Part shown: piece by piece, positions 10,827 through 21,691 of the stretch | Layout of the letters: each line of letters begins with the position of its first letter | Numbering within the stretch: the first letter of the stretch is position 1 | Assembly: GCA_963966185.1 (NCBI GenBank) | Contig: CAWZYM010000066.1 | Coordinates: 124,001 to 188,000, forward strand | Source of the DNA: Rhabditoides inermis | Lineage: Eukaryota; Nematoda; Chromadorea; Rhabditida; Rhabditidae | Direction of reading: 5' to 3' | Length of the DNA stretch: 64,000 nucleotides | Position numbers and translations under genes: made by a program | The notes under the pieces: generated by a model | Told to the model about the DNA's origin: nothing | What the model saw: the letters and a program-made list of their open reading frames with translations, nothing else | Databases searched by the model: none

Positions 10827-12565
10827 AGAGAGAGAGAGAGGGAGGGAGAGAGAGAGAGGGGGGGAGGGGGGTGTCTTGTGAAACGCGTGACATTGTCAGG
10901 TGGACGGGGGAGTGACAGCTTCGAATGTGGGTGAGTGCGCTGTTGCCGGCGCCAATGTCATCGTCTCCGGAACGGGCATCATCAAGGTAAGCAGAGAGAG
11001 AAGCAGAGGGAGGGGAAGAACAGGAGAGAGACAGAGAGTCAGAGAGAGAAAGGGAGAAAGGTTTTAGGCGTGGCCAGAGTGGATTCTGACCCCTCAGAAA
11101 AGCTATTATTACCCCTCAGAATGCAATTTTACCCCTCAGAATGACTCAAAGAATATGTGTGAGAATGGGCTCAGAATGCGATTTCGCCCTCAGAATAGCC
11201 CTCAGAATGGCTTTGAGAGGAATTGTGCTGCGAATATGATCTGGGTCTCGGAACGAACTCCCTTATTAACAAATGTCTGACTGCTGGCAACTTGCCCTGC
11301 CCGACTTGCGGCGGGAAAACAGCTGATCTCATGATGACAATGAAACTTGCTTGAATTTTGTTATTTTTTCATCGTTTTTCGAGATTCTTTTTGTTTTCTT
11401 GTTTTAAGTAGCACAATAATGTACACTATATGTTGTTTGAATAACGTTTCATTGCGATTTTGCCATATTTCGCATGTTTTTTGAAGATGCTCGGATTCTG
11501 TGTCATTTTGTGCTGATTTCACTGAAGAAAGCAAAAACAAGTTTCATCGAGCCGTCTCGCTGTCTTGTCTGTTTCAATACGTTTCATGTCTATTTTTGTA
11601 CTACCTCACTTCACTTTTTCAGGAGCAATCGATGATCGATCGATATTCGAAGGACCACTCTTAGTTGAATCGATGGATGAATCCAAGGCACCAAGACAAC
11701 AACAAAATATGAATATGAACCATCTCGAATTGTTTGATAAATTTATTAGTATGCAAATGACCAGTCTGAGAACTGCGGTAATTTATACATTTATGATGTG
11801 ATGGTTGTCGTCGTTCTTGAATATCTTGTTTCCTTTTGTTTTTGGTTCTTCCCATCCAATAGATCGATTATCGATTGCTCCTGAAAAAGTGAAATGAGGT
11901 AGTACAAAATAGACATGAAACGTATCGAAACAGACATGACAGCGAGACGGCTCGATGAAACTTGTTTTTGCTTTCTTCAGCGAAATGAGCACAAAATGAC
12001 ACAGAATTCGAGCATCTTCAAAAAACATGCGAAATATGGCAAGAATCGCGATGAAAAGTTATTCAAACAACATATAGTGTTCATTATTGTGCTACTTAAA
12101 ACAAGAAAACAAAAAGAATCTCGAAAAACGATGAAAAAATAACAAAATTCAAGCAAGTTTCATTGTCATCATGAGATCAGCTGTTTTCCCGCCGCAAGTC
12201 GGGCAGGGCAAGTTGCCAGCAGTCAGACATTTGTTAATAAGGGAGTTCGTTCCGAGACCCAGATCATATTCGCAGCACAATTCCTCTCAAAGCCATTCTG
12301 AGGGCTATTCTGAGGGCGAAATCGCATTCTGAGCCCATTCTCACACATATTCTTTGAGTCATTCTGAGGGGTAAAATTGCATTCTGAGGGGTAATAATAG
12401 CTTTTCTGAGGGGTCAGAATCCACTCTGGCCGCTACTTTACGTGCGAAGGAAGCTGTGATGTGTTGAGAGGGTGAGAGCTGACTTGATCTATGTGTTTGT
12501 TGCAGGCTGCCGATCAGAAGTCTACCATGGAGGAGATGAGACAGATTGTCGCCAGGTCGTGTTGA
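9806..12565 (+). CDS. RPE: Ribulose-phosphate 3-epimerase
   Basis: Interconverts ribulose 5-phosphate and xylulose 5-phosphate in the cytosolic pentose phosphate pathway. Nine exons (9806-9923, 9999-10093, 10135-10221, 10297-10332, 10393-10460, 10557-10644, 10716-10757, 10900-10986, 12506-12565) give 681 bases, 226 residues, the usual size. TIM-barrel landmarks: [21 protein letters not shown] (metal-binding His and Asp); [28 protein letters not shown]; and the phosphate-binding VSGTGI. A TTTGCAG acceptor ends one base before the ATG, suggesting trans-splicing. The last intron (1.5 kb) holds a large foldback element, and introns 5 and 7 are mostly (CT)n or (GA)n. All active-site motifs are intact, so the gene looks functional. 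Confidence 0.95.
10471..10507. repeat. (CT)n tract in RPE intron 5
   Basis: Pure CT dinucleotide repeat, which makes up the first half of a 96-base intron. Confidence 0.9.
10776..10864. repeat. (GA)n tract in RPE intron 7
   Basis: GA dinucleotide repeat with GGGA interruptions, occupying most of the intron. Confidence 0.9.
11067..12436. mobile_element. Large foldback element with TTTA duplication in RPE intron 8
   Basis: About 1.37 kb, almost wholly palindromic. Left end GGCGTGGCCAGAGTGGATTC; right end reads GTAGCGGCCAGAGTGGATTC on the opposite strand. Flanked by TTTA at 11063-11066 and 12437-12440. Sub-terminal regions carry repeated CCCTCAGAA units. The inner arms include a GATCGATCGAT stretch. 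No transposase frame; the two ends differ at GGCG versus GTAG. Confidence 0.85.
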
Positions 12566-12789
12566 GGAGAAGGAGAAGGAAGGAGTCGTGGTGTCCACGG
12601 AGATTGTTTTGGTTGTAGCGTTTGTTGTATCGATTCACTTGATTTTGTAGTCATGTTTACAATTTGCAGTCTGCATATGGTGTGTTGTTTAGATTACGAC
12701 AATGTTTGTGTGGCGAGGAATGAATGTGTTTCTGTTGCTTCGAATCTTGACCAGAGTAGAGGGATTACACTGCTAGATCGAGGATCATT

Positions 12790-12792
<3 letters not shown>

Positions 12793-12834
<42 letters not shown>
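12793..12834. repeat. (GA)n microsatellite
   Basis: Pure GA dinucleotide tract in the RPE downstream region. Confidence 0.9.
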
Positions 12835-12838
<4 letters not shown>

Positions 12839-12931
12839 CTGCGTGGCACCGCGGCAGCAGTTTACGACTTACGACGTTGTGTGTAAGAGGAAACGAGGAA
12901 AAATGAACGGGTAGTGAGGTGTAACATTTAA

Positions 12932-13105
12932 GTAGAGGTCAGACTCAACTTTTGCTGGCAAAAGACCCTCAAAAAGATCTCAGAACGGCCGCGCACCCTC
13001 AGAAAGATCCCCACAAAGATCCTCAGAAAGATCTCAGAACGCGCCCCATCCTCAGAAAGATCCTCAGAAAGTGGTTTTTTGTATCATGAAGAGTCTGACC
13101 TCGCC
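12932..13105. mobile_element. Small MITE related to the RPE intron foldback, TTAA duplication
   Basis: 174 bases between TTAA at 12928-12931 and 13106-13109. Left end GTAGAGGTCAGACTC; right end reads GGCGAGGTCAGACTC on the opposite strand, the same GTAG/GGCG asymmetry as the element at 11067-12436. The interior is a run of CCTCAGAAAGAT-type units. Confidence 0.8.
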
Positions 13106-13109
13106 TTAA

Positions 13110-13327
13110 CAGGATATTTTCTTTCTATGATCGCTTCCTGCGAGTTTGAAATCTCTGAGAGAACTGGATGAGGTGGATTGTCGTTTTGTTTGGATAGGAA
13201 GAGAGTAGGAAAGACGAGTTGAACAGCTGTTTCCAACGTTTTTGGTGGTGTGAGATAAATGGGCAGTAGACATTTGAATAAGCGGTTTCTTTTGAGACAA
13301 GTGCTGGAATCTTCATATTCTCTCTCT

Positions 13328-13380
<53 letters not shown>

Positions 13381-14425
13381 ACTCTCCCTCTCTCTTTCTC
13401 CCTCTCTCTTTCTCCCTCTCTCTCTCAGACAGACCCGAATGCCGCTTGCACTTTGCGGTTTTTTCTGTGTAAGCTACTATGCAACTCTGCTCGTTTACGA
13501 CTCCGAAGCGATCAGTTCTCGCATGCAAAACGTATCCAACAACATGGTTACGTTTCGCGGATCGATAGTGGATCGGTTACTTCTGGTCACTCGGAGTCTC
13601 TGCTGGGCCCGGAAGAACGCGCATCTGTTCCGGCCTGTCTGCGCCCTCTCCTTCGATCACACTCTCTCGCCCCCATCCTCTGTCAGCTTCTCTCAACGGC
13701 TCTCCTCGACCCGCTCATTCTCTCGCTTCGAATCTGGTGTACAACAGAGTAAAGGCTCCACCCTCTCTTCTCTTCTCACCAGCTCCTGCCATTCACAGCT
13801 TCGCCACTCATTCACTGCACCCGTCGCTGCCGATGCGGACTACTGTATTCCGACAGTACTTGTCCTCCTACCGTACTCCTGCTGCGGGGTGAGTGTGGTG
13901 TGGTGTCGAGTTCTGCTCGTTCTGGTGGTTGTTAGATGGCCGATGGCTCGCATCACAACCTCCTAGAGTGAGTTGAAATCGGCACTCTCTGGGTGACACA
14001 AGTGGTAGATCGAATATTGCGACAGATCAAGTAGATCAATGTGTATATTATTGGCCTCCATCACTCGTTTAATGAAGTTAGTAAAACCGTTTATATTTCC
14101 GTTCTCAATTCTACTGATACATTTGACACTGATTGTGAATCAACAAATCAATTTTGTTTTTGACATATTTATTGCAAACATTATAAATACTTAACAACCA
14201 ACGTAGTGCATAAACGAATTGTATGCCCAATGGGGTAAAACGAGGAGATCTGTTCTAAACGGGGGAGTAAGACACCTCGAGAAACGAGAATATGCAGAAA
14301 AGGGGAGATACGGTACAAAGGGAACACGGTATATAGGTACACAATGGGAATGAACTCGTGTGAGGCGTGGTTATTAGGTTAGGATATGGTACATGACTGT
14401 AATAACAGCGGGGGTATTGTCATTC
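13110..14425. other. Intergenic, contains (CT)n, no gene supported
   Basis: Holds a CT-rich tract at 13319-13428 and a long open frame that runs through it. The following 13430-13890 stretch has no splice or family signal I trust. The rest is AT-rich spacer up to the BCL7 3' end. Confidence 0.4.
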
Positions 14426-15144
14426 TCACTTCTTGTTAATTTCGTCGTTGCGCATCTGGGAGAAGTCTGTGCTGGAAGCCAGGCCAGCGTTCTGGCGGTA
14501 GATCGCCTCGCCCATCTAAAGAGGGAAAAGCGTGAATACAATAGTGGAATCCTGTTTCATCACCTGGTTCGAGTCGCTGTCGAATCCGGCGTCCGAGAAT
14601 CCAGTGTTCGAATCCTCGCCCACTGCAAAGCGGAGACGGGTCGGCGCATTCGACGAATCTGAAGTTAGCGTTATAGATAACAACTGTATTAATGGAACTA
14701 CAATTGAATTGTGAAAGACGCACCAGTGTTGTCCTGGCTGTTGTCTTCGGACAAGTTAGTGTTGGAGGCGTCTCCATCGACGACCGATACCTTGGGAGGA
14801 GGAGGCGCGATCAGCTGCTGCGAAACTGAAACACAATACAGTGTATAGGCCGATATTGAAAACAACGCAAACTCATATGTTCATAACAAAGCGACATACA
14901 GAAAAGAAAAAAAATCCACTTACTGGGCACCCATTTGAAGACGCGGATGGAGGAGTCCTTCAGTAGCACCCACTTCTTTTCCCTGATATCAAATGATGAC
15001 TATCATCAAGAATCAAATAGTTACGACACACCGGTATCATTTCGCTCACCATTTGCGGACACGCTCAACGGAGTTGATGACCCTCTTCAGCTCGTCCTTG
15101 GTGCGATTTCGAGTCTCTGCTCGGTGCGACCGAGAGTTGTACAT
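14426..15144 (-). CDS. BCL7: BCL7 family protein (BAF complex subunit)
   Basis: BCL7 proteins are subunits of SWI/SNF (BAF) chromatin remodelling complexes. Five exons (15050-15144, about 14925-14982, 14724-14825, 14564-14658, 14426-14515), about 146 residues. The N-terminal family block is clear: RAETRNRTKDELKRVI, VRKW, then EKKWVLLKDSSIRVFKWVP. After it comes a low-complexity acidic tail with PPPPKVSVV, NTNLSEDNSQDNT and FSDAGFDSDSNQ, ending RNDEINKK. An ATTCAG acceptor lies three bases before the ATG. It is head-to-head with the SPVK-repeat gene. The boundary of exon 2 may be off by one base. Confidence 0.92.
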
Positions 15145-15804
15145 GGTCTGAATGCATTCGAATAATTGAAAAAAAACTACCAACATAATGTACTAACAAA
15201 CACAAACAACAACAACAACATCAATAATCAATACAAACTAGCTAACAACAGTAACCGAGCGAGTTGTTCGAAGCGTTCAAACGCTAGAAAATCAATCATG
15301 GTAAATCACGGGACTGTAATAGAGCACCCGTTTTTTGAATAAAACAATCGATAAAACTGTTTGACAAATTATGAACAATCCAACATTCACAGCAATTACA
15401 ATAGTTCTACTTACATTAAATAACATATGTCAAAACAGCTAAATATAATTTAAAACAACTTTTCTATATGTAATGTCAAATCGTGCGTCAGGCTTTTTGA
15501 AAGCACAAAACCAGATACGCGCACAACGTTCACGCATTTTAGTTGGCTGTTTTGTTATTATTGCTCTTCACCTTTGCTAGTTTATGCAAGCAAATCATAG
15601 AAGTAGTTTTGAATTCAAATTTTCAAAAGGGATAAAACCACTGCTGAGCATATGTATGCACGATATTATGTTTCTTTTTGATGTGTAATCAGTTAATGCG
15701 AGTGTTTTCGAAATTTCTTTATGTATCGATCGTCGGTCGTCGCCTTTATCAGTTCATTCTAAAGGATTCGTTTGCGTTTGTATTTATTAAAATTTCAGAT
15801 AAGA
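15145..15804. promoter_or_regulatory. Divergent intergenic region, BCL7 and SPVK-repeat gene
   Basis: A 660-base AT-rich region with CAACAACAACAA-type runs near 15205. It separates two head-to-head genes, so it should hold both promoters. A TTTCAG acceptor at 15793-15798 lies six bases before the plus-strand ATG. Confidence 0.45.
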
Positions 15805-17420
15805 ATGTCGCAGCGTCGGGCTACTCGCTCGGCATCCACTGCGTCGTCGCAGGATGGTGATGACGACGTTCAAGAGATCATCCCTGTTCGCCGCACCAGC
15901 AGCCGCCTTGCCGCTATACGCTCCGTGAGTCCGATATCACTACGCTTATTCAATTGTGTGGTTAACAGTTTATCTATAAGTCGGTGGAGCCTGAGCTGCG
16001 TCCTGGGCCGATTCCTGCGTCCTCGACTCCAGCGCGTGCCACTCGTGCTGGCTCCACGGCTCGCACCACGCGCGCTTCCTCGGTCGCTTCGAACGCTGAT
16101 GTAACGACAACTGAGCATTCTGCACCTCGCCCTCAGCGCTGCGCTTCTGCTACGGACGCATCCGAGACGCCCATACGTCGCTCTACTCGCATAAAGGACA
16201 AGGTGAGTATGATCCTGATGTTTCACTATTGTACCGTATTGCAGACCCCTGACCGTACGCTGGCTGCGCCGACTCCGGTGCGCGCTGCTCGTTCGGTGAA
16301 GAAGCCGTCGGTGCCGTCGATTGCCGAGGAGAAGGACGGTGACGAGGTGCAGGTGCTCGAGGTTGCTCCCGCCAAGGTGGAGCTGCCGGAGAAGACGCCT
16401 GCCAAGGCGATCGCCACTCCCAAGACGGGCGCTCGCAACCAGCGACTCTGCGACAATCTCGTCAAGGTAGCAATTGTTAAGTGTTGTGTGATCTTGATCA
16501 CCCGACTCTCTGCTGATGCTGAACCTTATCTTGTTCTTCACCAACCACGATAATTAGATTCAACGGTTGAAATGTTTGAAAAAATCTATTTGAGAGCTTG
16601 TTCACTCCGCTGCCGACAGCCCCCGATACTCGTTCTCAGTCGCAGTCCCTCAACGACACCGTCGAGAGCATGGATTGGGAGGTCAGCGGCAGTTTGGTAT
16701 TTTTCACTTAGTGCCCGTTATAATATAATGTGTTTTTCAGTCGTGTCCGACCCCGAAGAAGACCCCTGCTCCTACTGTGGCACCGGTGGCGGAGGAAGAC
16801 GAAGACGACTGTGTGTTCATCGACGACGACGAAGTGGAGGAGAGCAAGAAGGCTGCGTCTCCCAAGAAGAGCCCGGTGAAGGAGACGAAGGCCCGCACTC
16901 GGTCGCCTGTCAAGACCGTCAAGACGGCGTCCCCTGCCAAGTCGGCCTCGGCTGTTGGGGCTGTCGAAGAGGTACGTCAATAATATTGTATTGCATCCCT
17001 CGGCTCGGTACATATGATTTTATTTAACAGACTGTCCAGTCTCCTGTGAAGCTAATCACACCTTCATCGCCTGCCAAATTGTCTCCCGCCAAAGTAGGTC
17101 TTGTTATCAGTAACCCCGGTTATTTTTGTATTGCAATCTCCTGTGAAGGCGACTGAGCTTGAGCTTGTGGAGGAGAAGGTGGTGAGCCCGAAGAAGAGCC
17201 CCGTGAAGGCCCGCACGCCATCGCCCGTTAAGGCAGCTTCGCCTAAGAAGGCTGTGGTGGAGGATGTTCACGAAGATGAGCCGGTTGTAGACTCTCCCAA
17301 GTCTGCCAAGAAATCCAAGGTGGGTATCCTGTTTTAGAGTACAATTATTATCTAATCTAGTCTAAGAAGGCGAAGGTGCCTGAGCCGGAGTCGGAAGAGG
17401 AGATGGAAGAGGAAGACGAG
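15805..17420 (+). CDS. SPVK/SPKK-repeat basic protein, 3' end not found
   Basis: Exons 15805-15924, 15969-16202, 16245-16466, about 16595-16681, 16741-16971, 17031-17093, about 17149-17319 and 17361-17420, all phase 0. The protein starts MSQRRATRSASTASSQDGDD and has two RRTSSRL/RRSTRIK patches. It then has many S/T-P-x-K units (SPKKSPVK, RSPVK, SPAK, QSPVK, TPSPVK, SPKK) with acidic spacers. Such units are typical of histone H1-like tails and of CDK target sites, so a nuclear, cell-cycle-phosphorylated DNA- or chromatin-binding role is plausible; I do not recognise the family. No stop codon is seen after exon 8, which ends EEEMEEEDE before a GTGAGA donor. The remaining exons may lie in 17421-21691. 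Exon 7 appears to have lost its normal acceptor. Confidence 0.7.
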
Positions 17421-20400
17421 GTGAGAACGATTATTTTTAAACTGTTGTATTTTATCGTAATCTCGTAGTATTAGTAGTGAAAACTGAAGTCGAATTGGGT
17501 TGGATTTGGGTGAGATTGCGCAGGTTCGCAGGCACGTAGTAATAGCGGATTGTGGGCGCACTTTTGCCTGAGTTTGCGCGGCCTCAAGCCTCAAACAATG
17601 GGATATGAGAAGTGTGTGGAGAATTAAATGAGGAAGAATGGAGAGTGCACGTCTAGCCTGCTCGCGGCTTGCCTCGCTGTTTGCGGATGTGTCTGGCTGA
17701 TAGATCGGGGGAGAAGAGGGGGAGACTGGCTGACCGCCGGTGGAATAGAATGTACTACACAAACAAGGCATGCACACTGCTCACTGCACCGTGTTGCGAG
17801 GGTTTTGAATCTCGAGTGAGAGAGACGCGCGGTTTGTGAATTGTGATTGATGCGAGTGGAGGGGAAGGGGAGGGTTGGAGAGCGTTGAATTGGGGTGAGA
17901 GACTGTCAAGGGCGTACCAGTGTGTAGCCCGAAGGTATTACCAAGCGAGCGATGCGAGAGGCGGGAGGGTGTTGGTTTCCTGTCTAGAATGGCCGAGCGC
18001 CACATATTGTGCCGTGTTGTGTATTGATGATGATGATGATGAGACCGGTGACTGCCGCTAACTTACTGGTTCTGAAGAGCGCCTGAGTGTGTTCGAGAGT
18101 GTCCATTGTACATGTTTTGTTTTGAGAATAGTTAACGTGTACACTGAATTTTCTCGATGAAAGAAGGTTTCTATTCGGTACATCGCATCATTTTTTTCTC
18201 GTTTGATAAGATTAGGTTAGAAGGGAGGTGCGTTAATGACGTCGTGTCATGCGGTTAGGTGTTGGTGTTGGTGTGCGTGTGTGTATGGCAGTTGGCAGTG
18301 CCAGTGAGTGGCTACACTGTCTCTCGAATGTTGGTTGGGGAATGCGCGTCGCGTTTGATAGCCTATCACTTCTATCACTCACCGCCAAGCGCTAGCCTTG
18401 CTCCACGACATCACACTGTTCTTGTAAAAAGAAAAGTGCGTGGTGCGTTGCATGGTCTCGCGGTCTCACTCGCACTGCATGAGCCTGCCACTGCCACTGT
18501 CGAGAGTGGAAGGCAAGTGGTTTCTGGCGACTGCCGCTTTCCGCTTCCCTGTCCCACCGCCGCTTATACGATTTGGCGATTAGCTGAATCGACAAGTTTT
18601 CCTGCTTTCTTGCTTGCCATTCACAATATTGCGCTCACTTTTCATATTTTATGTAGACAATTGTTATGGGTATTGAGTTATTAGTATTGTCACATGGGTC
18701 CGCATATGTTTTCTCTTTGTGTCAGGTTTTGTCACCTGCAAGCATTGTCTGTGCCTCTATGATAGTCTGCTCTTGCCGCCTCTCTCCGGGCTCTGGGCGG
18801 TGCGACCGCACTATTTGCTGTCTCTCACGGGGCGAGAGTGGGAGCGGGGAGCGAGCGGGGTGTTGAAGGATTGATGGGGACAGTGTGGACGCGCGCCCTC
18901 TGCGGACCCCCCCCCCCCCCCTCCCATCTCCCACCCACTCCACTCTCTCTACTCGATCTGCCTATCGATTCGGCGAGCATCAGCTGATCTCTCAGCATCC
19001 CCCACCACGCAACGCATCTATTACCGGTCTATCCGTGTGCCTCCTTATCACACATACTTGTTTGATGGTATGTGTACACTAGTATTTACTAGTTATGCCC
19101 GTGACAACTGCTTTGTAATTGTTTACGTTGCGACTATACATTCACATTGTTTCATTTATTTCGCAATTTTGCGAGAGGCGAGAGGAGAGAGGATCATTTA
19201 AATAAGGTCGATTCCGTCCGTGTATGTCTGCGGTCGATTCGTATTGGGAAAATGTGAAATAGGAAATAGGAATGTGGCGTGTTCCAGTGTTGCGCTGTTT
19301 TGATGAGTATCATGCGTGAAAGTTGCCGAGTCAGGTATGATATATGATTTATGGATAATCGCATTTCTGAAGAGGGGAGGTCGGTGCGGCGCGCTCGAGG
19401 TGAGAATGAGTTGCGCAACATTGCGAGTGCGCGCGCTCTTGCTCTTCTCTCTCACTCTCCACACTCTCCTCCTCTTCTTCCTCTTGCTTGCTGCATTGCA
19501 TGCGTGTGTCGAACCTGTTCCCCGCTGGCCCCTTGCAGACGTTTTTCGCTTCTCACGCGACAGGGCCGACGACAGTCGATAGCAGATACTCGGTGATAGA
19601 GACAGAGAGATAGTAGACCGAGTAGGGCAAACGGAAGCACCACGTCCCATTCCATTTGCCTTTTCTCTCTGTTTTCACCCATTCTCATAGCTTCCGGCTG
19701 ATCCGAGACCGAATGTCGTATGTTGCTTTTTGCCACTCCGCACCACAGCGGCGGCAATGCGCAATGCAACACACGAACACACCGTTTCCTGGTTCACAGT
19801 CTTCCATCCTTATTCTCTGTCATTCCGACCAGAGGAGTGAGGACGCTCTTTATGGTGATTTTGTATCATATTTGCAATTACCTGCTACAATCGTTCTCGT
19901 TCTTCAACGACTGATTCTTTTCATTTACATGGGTTCGCATGTTGGTTCGCTCGTGATCATCGGAATGTATGTCGTATGTAGACGATCATTTCTATTTGGT
20001 CGTTGTTATGTTGTGTGTGTGTCTGTTGGTCGCATTTGCGGGCGCAGCGAGGGAAATAGTGTGCGAAAAAGGAGGGTGAAAGCGAGCGACCGAGATAAGA
20101 GAAAGAAGGCGGGAGTTTCCTTTCACAGCAGCAAGGATGAAGTGAATTTTGGTACAGTAGAGGTTTCGTGTCTCAGAGTTACATCATCTTCATCATTAAT
20201 TTTGTTTTTTTCATCTGTGATTTCACATTCACGGTTCTCTCATGTGTTTCGTGATTTGTATTGTGGTGTGTATTGAAGCTGGAAGTGATTGAATAGTCGA
20301 GTGAGATGAGGAGTTAGACTGGATGGATGTTTTTTTTTGCAACATTGCAACAGGGCCTCCCTGCTCCTTTGCCTCTCCGCCTTCCCTCGGCGCCTCGGCT

Positions 20401-21691
20401 CTCGCTCGATGCGATGTGTGATGTTGATGTCGAAGTTGATGAGGGGTTTGCGCTGGTGTTCACGTGAACGGTACTCTCTCTTTTCCAGCTATTCGCTAAT
20501 CATGGGTTTTCCGGTATTCGTCGTGTAGCAGCAGTTGAGTGCGCTTGGTATGGGGTATTGGTAGGTGTGTGTTGATATCTCTTTGTCTATCGATCAGCCG
20601 TCGCCGCGTGTTGGCGAGGAGTGGAAGGGAAGGGAAGAGAGTGGACGTAATCTGTGATTAGCGATAGTCGATTGGTGATGGGGAGGTAGAAAGGGGGAGA
20701 CTGGATGGTTGGCTTTGGGTATGCATATGATATGCTATGTGGTGTCGGTTGTCGGTGGACGGTCATTGATTTTCGCATGCATTGTCTTGAGTCGCTGTCT
20801 CACGCACAATACGGGGCAATATCTGATCGCGCCGCCAGTCTTTTTCCACCACTCTTTTTCGATGTCGATATAGTTTGGCTGTATGGCGAGCGGCGAGCGA
20901 TGCATGCGACGTGTGGTGACAGTGATCGGTGCCATGCACGGTTCTACCGCGGATGGGAGATGGAGAGTATGTTGTTTGTTGTTTATCAGCCTGATTCCGA
21001 CATGTACATACAATGGTAGCATGATGGGTTATCTGGAAGCACACACAATCCTACAATGGGGTATTGGGGCTCCTTGGCTGGAACAGTGCGGCGTGAGTCC
21101 TGACTGTTCATGGTAGATGGGCGTGAACATCGCGAAGTGACCAGTTCCGGATGCGAGGGCGTGGTAGAAGATCTTGAAAGACTGCCGCCGCCGATGGTAG
21201 GGCTCTCAGAGAGTGAGAGTGGGTTCACGCACCCCACCGGGAGGTAGTGGAATTCGGCAGAACAATTGCCCGCGAGGGGAATCGAACCAGCGACCGTTCA
21301 CTTAGCAAGCTGTGACGCTATCCACTTGGCCAACCCGGCCCTCTGAATGAGAATGCGGGAGTTGAACTTGATCGAGTCCATCTCACCGATGTTTGATTGC
21401 GATGTTGGATGTTGAATGTAAGAAGAAGAGAGGTGGGACGAGTGTGGCGGGCGGGCGCAGTGCATGCATGTGTTGGAATGAAATGGATGGAATAGTGCAC
21501 AAGTGCGCACACTTTTTGGTAAGATGGTTGAAGATTTGGGTTGGGTATTGACTGGAGATGAGGTGTGTGGAACATCGTACATGTTTGTGAGAGTGAGAGG
21601 GGGTAGGGGTAGAGAAAGAGAGTCCAAGGGAACCGCCCCCACCGACCATGCATTGTCTGAATGTTGAGATGAATGAATGTTGATTTTTCAG
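17421..21691. other. 4.3-kb region without a supported gene
   Basis: Either a long intron plus intergenic DNA or an undetected 3' end of the SPVK gene and 5' end of MPP10. Composition is mixed, with short C- or G-runs (18907-18921) and a GATGATGATGATGATGA run near 18026. Many open frames occur on both strands, but none has splice context plus a recognisable motif. A tRNA-like sequence lies near its right end. Confidence 0.35.
21272..21342 (-). other. tRNA-like sequence, probably SINE-type
   Basis: On the minus strand it has TGGCCAAGTGGATAGCG (A-box region) and GGTTCGATTCC (B box) at tRNA spacing. The T stem and acceptor stem pair poorly, so I call it tRNA-derived rather than a tRNA gene. Confidence 0.5.

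Noticed and set aside
13259..13966. 235-codon open frame and a possible first exon near 13835
   Set aside because: It runs through a CT tract, has no family motif, and no downstream exon in phase was found.
21272..21342. Working tRNA-Ser or tRNA-Leu gene
   Set aside because: T stem and acceptor stem pair poorly; better explained as tRNA-derived repeat.
17450..21680. Numerous 60-200 codon open frames
   Set aside because: No splice context, repeat structure or recognisable motif; both strands are equally open.
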